From assembly GCA_004213555.1 (NCBI GenBank), contig SHAP01000012.1, positions 1 to 58,648 of the forward strand: a DNA stretch of 58,648 nucleotides. The letters run 5' to 3'. Each line of letters begins with the position of its first letter. Position 1 is the first letter of the stretch. The position numbers and the translations under genes were made by a program. The notes under the pieces are model-generated. The model had not been told where the DNA came from and searched no databases. It worked only from the letters and a program-made list of their open reading frames with translations. This stretch comes from Phycisphaeraceae bacterium (GTDB lineage: Bacteria; Planctomycetota; Phycisphaerae; Phycisphaerales; SM1A02). Positions 17,381 through 25,180 of the stretch are shown here, piece by piece.

Positions 17381-18085
17381 TCACTGTTCAAACCGACCTT
17401 CATCAACGCCAAGCGTTGACCCCTTTGCGTGGATCAGCAGGTCCGCAAGCCGCTCGGCGATCGGTGCCATGGGACAAGGCAGGGACGACGGCGTAAACCA
17501 ACCGCATGCGGTGTGCTCCCCGGGTTGAGAAGGAGACCCCTCGGCACGTTCGACTTGTAATTCATACACCACTTCCCAAGTTCTGGCCGGGGGGTCGTAG
17601 CACAACGCTTTGGCCACCGGCGGGGCCTGAGGCACCAAGCCCGTTTCTTCTTCGAGCTCTCGAACCACGGTTTGCAGAGGGTCTTCTTCTGGCTCGACCG
17701 AGCCTCCGGGCAAGAATTCCCACCGATTCGGGTATGCATGCACGGTGCTGGCACGTTGACCACAGAGCAGAAGTCCGTCAGGATCCCGCACCAAAGCCTT
17801 CACGCCCAGAGGTCGGAGTCCCAAGTCGAAAGTGTCATCCTGGACCGCATACCACCGATACGGACAAGGGGAAACTGTCAAGGTGACGCCGCCGTGGCCA
17901 TTCCTGGCCACCCCCCCTACCGCCAAGAGCGCCCCATCGAAATACTCAGGCCGCGCTGAACACAAAGCATCCCATTTGGACTCGGCTTCGACAATCCTGT
18001 ACCCCATCTGGTCCGCGGTCAACGGAGAGCCACGCAACAGCACAGGGGGCCGACGCAACGCGATCGTTCGCGGGTGATCGATCAA
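17381..18085 (-). CDS. Nudix hydrolase
   Basis: A 234-residue protein with a perfect Nudix box at about 128-150 (Gx5Ex7REUxEExGU), flanked by VHAYPNRWEFLPGG. Nudix enzymes hydrolyse nucleoside-diphosphate-linked compounds; the substrate here is unknown. The first 95 residues before the Nudix domain are extra. Its start overlaps the end of the aldehyde dehydrogenase gene by four bases, so both are translated from one message. Confidence 0.88.
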   Translation of the reverse strand: MIDHPRTIALRRPPVLLRGSPLTADQMGYRIVEAESKWDALCSARPEYFDGALLAVGGVARNGHGGVTLTVSPCPYRWYAVQDDTFDLGLRPLGVKALVRDPDGLLLCGQRASTVHAYPNRWEFLPGGSVEPEEDPLQTVVRELEEETGLVPQAPPVAKALCYDPPARTWEVVYELQVERAEGSPSQPGEHTACGWFTPSSLPCPMAPIAERLADLLIHAKGSTLGVDEGRFEQ

Positions 18086-19623
18086 CCGAACTGAATGCCT
18101 TGGGCCAATGGCAAATCACGGCCCCAGTTCATGGTGCAGGTTTGACGGCGCATGTACGCCTTCCAAGCATCGGAACCAGACTCGCGACCACCGCCGGTAT
18201 CTTTTTCGCCGCCGAAGGCGCCACCGATTTCTGCACCACTGGTGCCGATGTTGACGTTGGCAATACCGCAGTCCGAACCATTGTGGGACAAGAAATTTTC
18301 TGCGCTGCGGAACGAGTCGGTGAAGATCGCACTCGAAAGGCCTTGATCCACAGAATTCTGCAACCCGATGGCCTCGTCGAGATCTTCAAACTCGTAGACG
18401 TACAGCAGCGGTGCAAAAGTCTCTTCGCGGGCCATGTCTGGATCTCCGCCCTTCGGGACCCGAGCAATGGTTGGGCGAACGAAGTGACCAGGCGTCGAGG
18501 CGAACTCATCGACGCCGGCCGTTCCCCCAACCAAGATTTCACATCCTTGGGAAGCAGCGGTTTCGATGGCCGCTCGATAGGCGTCCACCGATTCTTGGTG
18601 AATCAATGGCCCCATCAAAGTGCCGTCTGCCAAGGGGTCGCCAATTGGAACCTGCTTGTATGCGGCGACGAGTCGGTCGCAAACATCATCCACCACCGAA
18701 GAGTGCACGATGAGGCGACGCGTGGAGGTGCAACGTTGACCAGCGGTTCCGACCGCACCGAAAACGGTGCCCCGAACCGCCAAATCCAGATCGGCGTCCG
18801 GCATCACGATGATGGCGTTGTTGCCGCCCAACTCGAGCAACGACCGGCCCAGCCGTTGGGCCACGGCCGCGCCAACCACCCGGCCCATGCGGCAGGAACC
18901 TGTGGCACTGATCAGTGGCAAACGACGGTCATGAATCATGGGTTCTCCGACTTCAGAATCGGTACCGATGACGAGACCAAACACATCCTTGGCGTCACCT
19001 TGGGTGGGCTGAAAAATATCCTGCTCGTCCATCACTCGGTGGGCGACCTTGGTCATCGCGATCGCACAAAGGGGCGTGACCAACGATGGTTTCCAGATCA
19101 TGGTGTTGCCACAGGCGGCGGCAAGCATCGCGTTCCAGGCCCAAACCGCGACCGGGAAATTAAACGCAGTGATAATGCCAATGGTGCCCATGGGATGCCA
19201 CTGCTCATACATGCGGTGCTGCGGACGTTCAGAGTGCATGGTCAAACCATGCAGTTGGCGAGAAAGGCCCACGGCAAAATCGGCAATGTCGATGCACTCG
19301 ACCACCTCACCGACCCCTTCCGGGAGGATCTTGCCCATCTCGAGACTGACCAGTGCCCCAAGGTCTTGTTCATGCTCACGGAACGCGTTGCCGATGCGAC
19401 GAACAATTTCCCCTCGCTTGGGCGCGGGAAGCATTTGCCACTCCCGCTGCACTGCTTGGCAACGCTTGATGAGCGCTTCATAATCGGCGGTGGATTCGAG
19501 CTTCACACCGGCGATGGGTTCCCCCGTCGCGGGGCTGTGGGTCAGCACCACCCCATCGGCGGCCGTGGCGGCCACAACACGAGGATCTTGATCGATTCCG
19601 AGACGCTTGAGGATGTCGTGCAT
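18082..19623 (-). CDS. Aldehyde dehydrogenase, antiquitin (ALDH7) type
   Basis: The 513 residues match NAD-dependent aldehyde dehydrogenases. The catalytic Cys is at about 298 (GQRCTSTRR) and the general-base Glu at about 264 (LELGGNNA). The C-terminal stretch GGEKDTGGGRESGSDAWK is specific to the ALDH7/antiquitin group, whose members oxidise alpha-aminoadipate semialdehyde to alpha-aminoadipate in lysine breakdown. That makes L-aminoadipate-semialdehyde dehydrogenase the best guess, but other substrates such as betaine aldehyde are also reported for the group. Upstream partner of the Nudix gene. Confidence 0.92.
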   Translation of the reverse strand: MHDILKRLGIDQDPRVVAATAADGVVLTHSPATGEPIAGVKLESTADYEALIKRCQAVQREWQMLPAPKRGEIVRRIGNAFREHEQDLGALVSLEMGKILPEGVGEVVECIDIADFAVGLSRQLHGLTMHSERPQHRMYEQWHPMGTIGIITAFNFPVAVWAWNAMLAAACGNTMIWKPSLVTPLCAIAMTKVAHRVMDEQDIFQPTQGDAKDVFGLVIGTDSEVGEPMIHDRRLPLISATGSCRMGRVVGAAVAQRLGRSLLELGGNNAIIVMPDADLDLAVRGTVFGAVGTAGQRCTSTRRLIVHSSVVDDVCDRLVAAYKQVPIGDPLADGTLMGPLIHQESVDAYRAAIETAASQGCEILVGGTAGVDEFASTPGHFVRPTIARVPKGGDPDMAREETFAPLLYVYEFEDLDEAIGLQNSVDQGLSSAIFTDSFRSAENFLSHNGSDCGIANVNIGTSGAEIGGAFGGEKDTGGGRESGSDAWKAYMRRQTCTMNWGRDLPLAQGIQFG

Positions 19624-19639
19624 AGATCGGCAATTCTAC

Positions 19640-20698
19640 TCATTCCCCCTCTTCGCCGAAAGGATCAGGTTCGGGAGGAGGCGATTCCCCCTCCCGAAGG
19701 AGGGCAAAGGGCTCTCCTTTGATCTCCACGTCAAAGGTCACCGACTGGAAGTCGATGCAGATGGCATCACTCTCCTTCTCGGAGTCTTTTAAAACAACAG
19801 TTTTGGGAAACCGAATCCCTTCGACGGTCTGCGAGCCTTGCCAAAGAATTTGGGTGAAATCCAAGCCGTCAGAGGCCTTCCATCGAGCACTTTGAAAGCT
19901 TGAGCGTGAACGATCAAATGTGAACTCCACCGGACCGAGATGCTGAACCATCCCAGTGAACCTCGAGGTGGTGGATCCTTCGGAATCTTCTTCAGAGAGG
20001 ACTGGGCCGACGTGATGAATCAGAGCGCTCCAATCGCCCAACCAGAAAGTTGGGTGAAGCAAGCGGAACGTTTGCCGCAAGGGTGGAGCAACCGGCTGCC
20101 GTTCGCCCTGAAAGAAATCATCCTGATACCACTTGAGACCTGCGCCCGCAATCCGCATTTGGTCCGCACCAGATTCTTCTTGGAACCCAAAATAAAATCG
20201 GTCGAATCCCGCCGCCAAGATTCGGAAGGGGGCCGGTTCGTCATCTGGCAACGGATTCTGTGAACGGATGGTGCCTTGAACCAAGACATTTTGCTTGGTC
20301 CGCCACACTTGGGCGCCCCCTCGGGCGGCCACCGATGCAGCCAGCGACTCGATCTCCGGTGACTCGGACTGCGTGACTGGATCAAGGCGAACGAATTCTC
20401 GTGGAGCTTGCTCTGAAGCCGTCAAGATGAACCCAGTAACACGCTCTCGCCATTCGCCTTGAAACGCAATCTTCATGCGGTCGCCAAAAGAACGCAGGCC
20501 CCGCTCTCCGGGATCACCGATCGGAATCAACCGCTCGCCCTGGATGGCGTGCAAGGTTTGGGGAAGACTGCCATCGATGCATGAAGAAGCAACTCGCCAC
20601 ACCGGTGGAGCCTCCACCCCAACTTCAACGTAGCGACCAAAATACATGGCCTGCGTCGCACAGTCAGAGACGAGAAGAAGAGTCGGAAGCAGCATCAT
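19640..20698 (-). CDS. Secreted protein of unknown function
   Basis: A 352-residue protein. A short hydrophobic N-terminus (MMLLPTLLLVSDCATQA) suggests export. The mature part is rich in Trp, Phe and acidic residues; the C-terminus is Pro- and Glu-rich (ESPPPEPDPFGEEGE). The general beta-rich pattern, with lines such as TFRLLHPTFWLGDWSALIHHVGP, recalls outer-membrane-associated or DUF-type planctomycete proteins, but I do not recognise it. It lies 16 bases upstream of the aldehyde dehydrogenase gene on the same strand and may be co-transcribed. Confidence 0.65.
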   Translation of the reverse strand: MMLLPTLLLVSDCATQAMYFGRYVEVGVEAPPVWRVASSCIDGSLPQTLHAIQGERLIPIGDPGERGLRSFGDRMKIAFQGEWRERVTGFILTASEQAPREFVRLDPVTQSESPEIESLAASVAARGGAQVWRTKQNVLVQGTIRSQNPLPDDEPAPFRILAAGFDRFYFGFQEESGADQMRIAGAGLKWYQDDFFQGERQPVAPPLRQTFRLLHPTFWLGDWSALIHHVGPVLSEEDSEGSTTSRFTGMVQHLGPVEFTFDRSRSSFQSARWKASDGLDFTQILWQGSQTVEGIRFPKTVVLKDSEKESDAICIDFQSVTFDVEIKGEPFALLREGESPPPEPDPFGEEGE

Positions 20699-20729
20699 GC
20701 AAGCAACTTATCAGGTCTGGAAACCATTC

Positions 20730-21275
20730 TCAGTCGAACGAGTCCCCCTTCTCTAAGAAGCTTGAAATCCTGCAGTACAACTCGATGACTTGATACTCAG
20801 ACAGCCCGACTAGCCATGCAACGTCCTCCATCTCGAACTCTCTGACGTAGTAGAGAAATTCTTTTGCCTTCGATCTTGTGGATTCTTCGGCAAGAAACTC
20901 ACACGCCAGAGAGGTTTGAATACTCTCATTGCGAACATCGATGTACGGCTGCAAAAGGGCCAAACTGGAACGAAGCAATTTATCCACCCGAGACTCGGAC
21001 CAGCCACAGCAGCTCCCGATCTGACTCGTGGTGAGTCCTTCTTCGAAGTGGAGCGTTAATACCAACTTTTGATTGTCCGAAAGAGCTTTCCCGATTTCGT
21101 TCCGCATCTCGAGGTATTTTTTAAAATTGAGGCCATCGGCCTCAGGGCCGATTGGTACCACTTGGGTTGTTGATGTTTTGAAATCACTTGGAGGCGCCTC
21201 GGCAACACGCACCGTTCCCACGCCAAGCGTCTTGAGCAAAGTAATTCCAAAAAGAAATCCAATCAAAAGTTCCAT
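20730..21275 (-). CDS. Membrane-anchored protein with two sigma-region-4-like helix-turn-helix segments
   Basis: A 181-residue protein next to fliA. Residues 3-20 are strongly hydrophobic (one membrane helix). Residues 64-110 (ALSDNQKLVLTLHFEEGLTT...WSESRVDKLLRSSLALLQ) align by eye, position for position, with region 4 of the adjacent FliA. Residues about 139-172 (EMEDVAWLVGLSEYQVIEL) look like a second, shorter helix-turn-helix. There is no region 2, so it is not a complete sigma factor. It lies downstream of the fliA terminator, on the same strand, with no clear promoter. A regulator of sigma-28 activity held at the membrane is a reasonable guess; it could also be a decayed sigma factor. 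Confidence 0.7.
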   Translation of the reverse strand: MELLIGFLFGITLLKTLGVGTVRVAEAPPSDFKTSTTQVVPIGPEADGLNFKKYLEMRNEIGKALSDNQKLVLTLHFEEGLTTSQIGSCCGWSESRVDKLLRSSLALLQPYIDVRNESIQTSLACEFLAEESTRSKAKEFLYYVREFEMEDVAWLVGLSEYQVIELYCRISSFLEKGDSFD

Positions 21276-21395
21276 ACGGGCAATCTCAAGCTGGCTTGCA
21301 GAACCACGGCTGGAAATGCAAGGGGCAATGGTGGTTGTTCAAATGAATCTGAGCAATCGACAGCTTCCCGGCCTGGTGAGGCCGACAAGTGAAGA

Positions 21396-21420
21396 ACGAA
21401 GGCCGCACCGCGGTGCGGCC
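21396..21420 (-). terminator. Terminator of the fliA operon
   Basis: A perfect 8-bp stem GGCCGCAC/GTGCGGCC (21401-21408 with 21413-21420) with a CGCG loop. On the minus strand it is followed by a U-rich tail, TTCGTTCTTC. It begins 17 bases after the fliA stop codon. Confidence 0.75.
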
Positions 21421-21437
21421 ACTTTGGGTTCTATGAC

Positions 21438-22307
21438 TTACTCTTCTTCGTCACGCTCTTGACGATGCTGAAGTTGGGACTTCAAACGTGCCAATATCGA
21501 TGAGTGCAACTGGCTCACTCGGGACTCGGACAACGCAAGTGTTCGCCCTATATCCTTCATGGTGAGCTCTTCGAAATAGTACAACGTCAAAATGAGCTTC
21601 TCGGTCACCGAGAGGCCCTTCTTTAACAAGTTATTAAGTTCAGCACCCTGCACTGCATCTCTAGGATCAGTCTGACGGGTATCACGAATCACATCAATTT
21701 CACGAACATCTTTGTTGGAATCTCCATCAAACGCTTTGCGATCAAGAGAAACCATGGAGACAGGCCGCGAATCTCGAAGGATCTTTTGGTACTCGGAATC
21801 ATCCACTCCGAGTTCACCAGCAATTTCGTCGTCTGTGGGGGCCCGGCCGGTTCGCGACTCAAATGACTTTTTGGCCGCCTCCACTTTGTTGGTCCGGGAG
21901 CGGACCAAACGAGGCACCCAGTCCATGGCACGAAGTTCATCAAAGATGGAACCGCGAATGCGCTGGGTGCAAAAGGTTTCAAACTTCACGCCGCGAGCAA
22001 GGTCAAAGTTGTCCGCTGCTTCCATCAGTCCGAAACACCCGGCGGTGACGAGGTCATCGACATCAACTTCGTTGGGAAGACGGGCATGAATGCGCTCCGC
22101 CAGATACCGAACGATGTGCACGTAACGTGAAACAAGTTCGTTGCGAACATTCTTGTCCCGTTGTTTGGGGTCGGGTTGTTCTGCATACCGGGCCCAGAGT
22201 TCAAGGGAGTCAATTGAACTCAGGTCCTCTGACGCATCTCGTGCGTCCGCTGCACGCGACGCGCGCGCAACGCTCTTCTCTGCAACTGTAGATTTGGTTT
22301 GGGGCAT
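21438..22307 (-). CDS. fliA: Flagellar sigma factor sigma-28 (FliA/WhiG type)
   Basis: Directs RNA polymerase to late flagellar and motility genes. With the chosen start it has 289 residues, against about 240 in E. coli, because of an N-terminal extension rich in Ala and Lys. Region 2 is clear (LVSRYVHIVRYLAERIHARLP, then GLMEAADNFDLARGVKFETF, IRGSIFDELRAMDWVPRLVR), as is region 4 (LILTLYYFEELTMKDIGRTLALSESRV). Two in-frame ATGs exist at 22316 and 22307; AAGGAG touches the first but is nine bases from the second, so 22307 is the likely start. An anti-sigma factor (FlgM) is not visible in the window. Confidence 0.93.
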   Translation of the reverse strand: MPQTKSTVAEKSVARASRAADARDASEDLSSIDSLELWARYAEQPDPKQRDKNVRNELVSRYVHIVRYLAERIHARLPNEVDVDDLVTAGCFGLMEAADNFDLARGVKFETFCTQRIRGSIFDELRAMDWVPRLVRSRTNKVEAAKKSFESRTGRAPTDDEIAGELGVDDSEYQKILRDSRPVSMVSLDRKAFDGDSNKDVREIDVIRDTRQTDPRDAVQGAELNNLLKKGLSVTEKLILTLYYFEELTMKDIGRTLALSESRVSQLHSSILARLKSQLQHRQERDEEE

Positions 22308-22316
22308 AGTTGCCAT

Positions 22317-22322
22317 CTCCTT
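22317..22322 (-). promoter_or_regulatory. Ribosome binding site that decides the fliA start
   Basis: AAGGAG on the minus strand. The ATG directly after it (zero spacing) is too close; the next in-frame ATG (22305-22307) lies nine bases away, a normal spacing, which supports initiation there. Confidence 0.65.
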
Positions 22323-22387
22323 GGCGAAAGCCGTTGACGCCGAATCCGTGGCGACGCCGGGAGAGTACCCCGACGTGCGCTCAAGAA

Positions 22388-22567
22388 TCAAGCGCCGATC
22401 CGAATTCCGTGACGTTCGATGGTTCGGAACACTGGCAACGCAATGCGGGCCAGCACGAAGGCCCCGACCGCACCGGCGGCCAGACCCCAGATGGGCCAAG
22501 CAACCACACCAACGATGGCTCCCGCCAACACCATGCCTCGCGACCAACGTCGTTCATCCGTTCGCAT
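22388..22567 (-). CDS. Small two-helix membrane protein in the flagellar locus
   Basis: A 59-residue protein beginning MRTDERRWSRG, then a continuous hydrophobic stretch from about residue 12 to 47 that could form a helical hairpin with a turn near the Trp-Pro-Ile-Trp, then a basic tail. ATG 22567 is preferred because AAGGTGG lies about six bases upstream; an in-frame ATG at 22594 is further from any such site. It sits between flhG and fliA. No homolog is recognised; the position suggests a role in flagellar assembly, which is inference. Confidence 0.6.
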   Translation of the reverse strand: MRTDERRWSRGMVLAGAIVGVVAWPIWGLAAGAVGAFVLARIALPVFRTIERHGIRIGA

Positions 22568-22625
22568 CACATCCACCTTCGAATTTCGACTCAAACTTCA
22601 CAAATGCCTTTTGGGGCACTCAGCC

Positions 22626-22653
22626 CCATCGGAGCAAAAGCAACGCGAATAAA
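22626..22653 (-). promoter_or_regulatory. Candidate sigma-28 promoter before the small membrane protein and fliA
   Basis: On the minus strand TTTA (22650-22653) is followed after 16 bases by TCCGATGG (22626-22633). The known sigma-28 consensus is TAAA-N15-GCCGATAA, so the CCGAT core matches and the -35 box and spacing deviate slightly. The start would lie about 50 bases before the ATG at 22567. Confidence 0.35.
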
Positions 22654-22686
22654 GCGAACAGACGGAAAAATCAGAACTTTTTTTGG

Positions 22687-23544
22687 TTACGACCACAGTC
22701 TCGACCACCAGCGACGCTTTGTGGGCTTGTCGAGCCCCAAAAGCCGTCCGGCAATTCGATCCACCGCTTTGGAGGGCGCTGAATTTGGGTCAAGCAACAT
22801 GAAAGGAAGCCGCTGGCGGACGGCATTGCGCACCACAGGATCCAGCGGGATGCCCGGATGAACCTCCAAAGTCACCCCTTGGAAAAGATCGCAAGTGCGA
22901 AGGAACCGTTCCTGAACCTCGGCCAATTCCCCCTTGTCTTGGGCCATATTGACCACCAAGTGCAGCCGGGGCACCACTGGAGCGTCCGCCACGGCGACCA
23001 CCAACGCGTACGCATCCACCAACGCCGTGGGTTCAGGTGTCGTCACGATGATCAGATCATCAACCGAGCGCGTAAACGCGCATACATTGCGCCCGATGCC
23101 CGCCGCACAATCAAACAAGACGACGGACGCGGCTTCTCCCAAACTCTCAGCCAATTCAACCAATCGACTCCGATCTTGTTCATCCAAACTTGGACGACCC
23201 CGGCCGCCGCCAATGCCAGGAAGCAATCGCAATCCCCCGGGGCCGAGCACCATGGCGTCTTCCATGTCGCATTGGCCATCCAGAACATCAGCGAGGGTTC
23301 GTTCTGGCTGCACCGAACACAAGACGTCCGCATTCGCCAAGCCAAAATCGATATCCACCAGACAAACATCGGAACGACCGGTCCGCCGCGCCATCGCCAA
23401 GCCAAGATTCAAACTGAGATTGGTTTTGCCGACCCCGCCCTTGCCTGAGGCCACCGCGACGAGGCGGGGACCGCTCTTCGCGGCCTCCCCAGCGTGGAGA
23501 CGAGCTTCTACCAAGGCACGAAGTCGGGCCGCTTGATCGGTCAT
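22687..23544 (-). CDS. flhG: Flagellar number regulator FlhG (MinD/ParA-like ATPase)
   Basis: A 285-residue P-loop ATPase. The deviant Walker A SGKGGVGKT is at about 33-41, and LVDIDFGLANAD is the switch region. The N-terminus MTDQAARLR contains the DQAxxLR motif through which FlhG binds and stimulates FlhF. In other bacteria FlhG limits the number of flagella and can bind the C-ring protein FliN/FliY. The C-terminus is basic (KRRWWSRLWS) and may touch the membrane. Its start overlaps the flhF stop by four bases (ATGA). Confidence 0.94.
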   Translation of the reverse strand: MTDQAARLRALVEARLHAGEAAKSGPRLVAVASGKGGVGKTNLSLNLGLAMARRTGRSDVCLVDIDFGLANADVLCSVQPERTLADVLDGQCDMEDAMVLGPGGLRLLPGIGGGRGRPSLDEQDRSRLVELAESLGEAASVVLFDCAAGIGRNVCAFTRSVDDLIIVTTPEPTALVDAYALVVAVADAPVVPRLHLVVNMAQDKGELAEVQERFLRTCDLFQGVTLEVHPGIPLDPVVRNAVRQRLPFMLLDPNSAPSKAVDRIAGRLLGLDKPTKRRWWSRLWS

Positions 23545-25151
23545 GAACCCAACAACTTCTCCGGCAAGCCGGCATCTCGAGCCGGGCCCAAGTCATCGGG
23601 AACCCCTTGTCCGGTCGTCACCCAACCAATCGGACGACCTGCATCCCGACCGATGGCCAAAAGAGGACCAAAAGACGCGGCTTCATCCAGTTTGGTGAAC
23701 AACAGGGTGTCTGCCCCAATTCCTCCGAATGCCGAAAGACCTTCTCGCAACACTTTTGGCGCTGCCGCCGCCGACAAAGCAAGATGGGTTTCGTCGGGGG
23801 CGAAGGCCGCAAGGAGCTCTTGTAATTCACTGATGTTCTGCTTGTCGCGTTGACTTCGTCCCGGCGTATCGATCAGGATCACATCGCAGTGGTCAAGCGC
23901 CTCAAGCGCGGGAGCCACATCATCTGAAGTTCGAATCACCCGCAAAGGAATGTTCAGGATGCGGGCGTAGTTCCGCAACTGCTCCACTGCCCCAATGCGA
24001 TAGGTATCCGCCGCCAAAAGACCCACGGTGCAGCCTCGCTCCAGACGAAGTGAGGCCGCCAACTTGGCCAGAGTGGTGGTTTTGCCCACGCCGGTTGGGC
24101 CCACCAGGGCAATTCGGCGTTTGGTCCCGGGGCTCGGTTCTGCGCCTTCAACCACACAGGGCAGCATGGAACGCAGAACTTGCAACATGGCCTCTTGTGC
24201 ATCTTCCTCGGATGGATGTTCACTTCCGGCACGGACAATCGCCAGGTCGAGAATCTCACGACGCAATGGCTCTGGCACATCCTGTTCGGCCAATCGCGCC
24301 AATGCATCCGCAAACGCTGGGGGCACGGTTGGCACCTCAGATGCCGCACTGGGGGATTGGGCGCCACCCGATGACGGAATTGCAGCGGACGCCGAGGCTT
24401 GCTCGGCCAACAGACGAATGCGGCTCATTTCAGCCGCCAAGCCTTCCACTGCCGCGCCGACCGATTGACGAACCGCTTCTTGCAAAGCCGCCTGATCCAA
24501 ATCGGTTGAAGGCGCAGACCCTTCGGTTGGTCCAACCGAAGCCACGACGTCTGGAGACACCGGCTTGGAGACGTCCGGCTTGACCTCCACGACACTTGGA
24601 GATGATGATTCAATGACCTCACCGTCAGGTCCCAACCGATACCGACGAGGACGCTCGGGGACTTCGGGATCCAGAGGTGTTGGCGGAGTCGCAAACTCGG
24701 TGTGTTCTGGGGTGTCCGGCGATTCGGAATCGAATGGGTTCACACTTGGGGCGGCACCACGAACCGGTTCAAGTTCCGGCTGCGTCTCTGGATCCTGATC
24801 CTGATCCTGATTCACATTTGATTCTTCAGAAGCGTGATCCAGCCGACCCAACCCCTGCCGGATGGCTTCGGCCGCATCCTTTAAAGGAGACAAAGCTTCC
24901 GCCACGTCGCGGGTGGTTTGATCCGATGGGTCCAGTTCGGGGGCGGGAGCTTCTTCCACCGCGCGACGCGCTGCCGTCAATTCCCACCCGGTACGTCGAC
25001 CAAGACCAAAGAAGCCACCACGCCGAAATTGATGTGCTTCCAGAACAATGACGTCTTCTCCCAGTTCCTCTCGAGCCGCTGCGAGAGCCTCTGGCATCGA
25101 CCATGCTTGGTAGGTCCGCGTCTCAAATTCGGCGTTGCTCTCAGTCGTCAA
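23541..25151 (-). CDS. flhF: Flagellar placement GTPase FlhF
   Basis: An SRP-type GTPase of 536 residues that marks the site of flagellar assembly. The N-terminal B domain is recognisable (TRTYQAWSMPEALAAAREELG and RRGGFFGLGRR). A long, low-complexity linker (about 65-280) rich in Pro, Glu, Ser and Val follows. The GTPase domain has GPTGVGKTTT at about 351-360, LLAADTYRIGAVEQL, and IDTPGRSQRD. Overlaps flhG by four bases. Confidence 0.95.
   Translation of the reverse strand: MTTESNAEFETRTYQAWSMPEALAAAREELGEDVIVLEAHQFRRGGFFGLGRRTGWELTAARRAVEEAPAPELDPSDQTTRDVAEALSPLKDAAEAIRQGLGRLDHASEESNVNQDQDQDPETQPELEPVRGAAPSVNPFDSESPDTPEHTEFATPPTPLDPEVPERPRRYRLGPDGEVIESSSPSVVEVKPDVSKPVSPDVVASVGPTEGSAPSTDLDQAALQEAVRQSVGAAVEGLAAEMSRIRLLAEQASASAAIPSSGGAQSPSAASEVPTVPPAFADALARLAEQDVPEPLRREILDLAIVRAGSEHPSEEDAQEAMLQVLRSMLPCVVEGAEPSPGTKRRIALVGPTGVGKTTTLAKLAASLRLERGCTVGLLAADTYRIGAVEQLRNYARILNIPLRVIRTSDDVAPALEALDHCDVILIDTPGRSQRDKQNISELQELLAAFAPDETHLALSAAAAPKVLREGLSAFGGIGADTLLFTKLDEAASFGPLLAIGRDAGRPIGWVTTGQGVPDDLGPARDAGLPEKLLGS
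24791..24808 (+). repeat. Three direct copies of GATCCT in the flhF linker
   Basis: A perfect 6-bp unit repeated three times in the sequence coding for the flexible linker of FlhF (Gln-Asp repeats on the coding strand). Copy-number change would keep the frame. Confidence 0.85.
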
Positions 25152-25180
25152 CTCGGTCCTCCTGACCAGACATCACAGGC

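Noticed and set aside
18100..19722. A 540-residue open frame on the plus strand opposite the aldehyde dehydrogenase
   Set aside because: Entirely antisense to a gene with all ALDH motifs; no RBS or domain.
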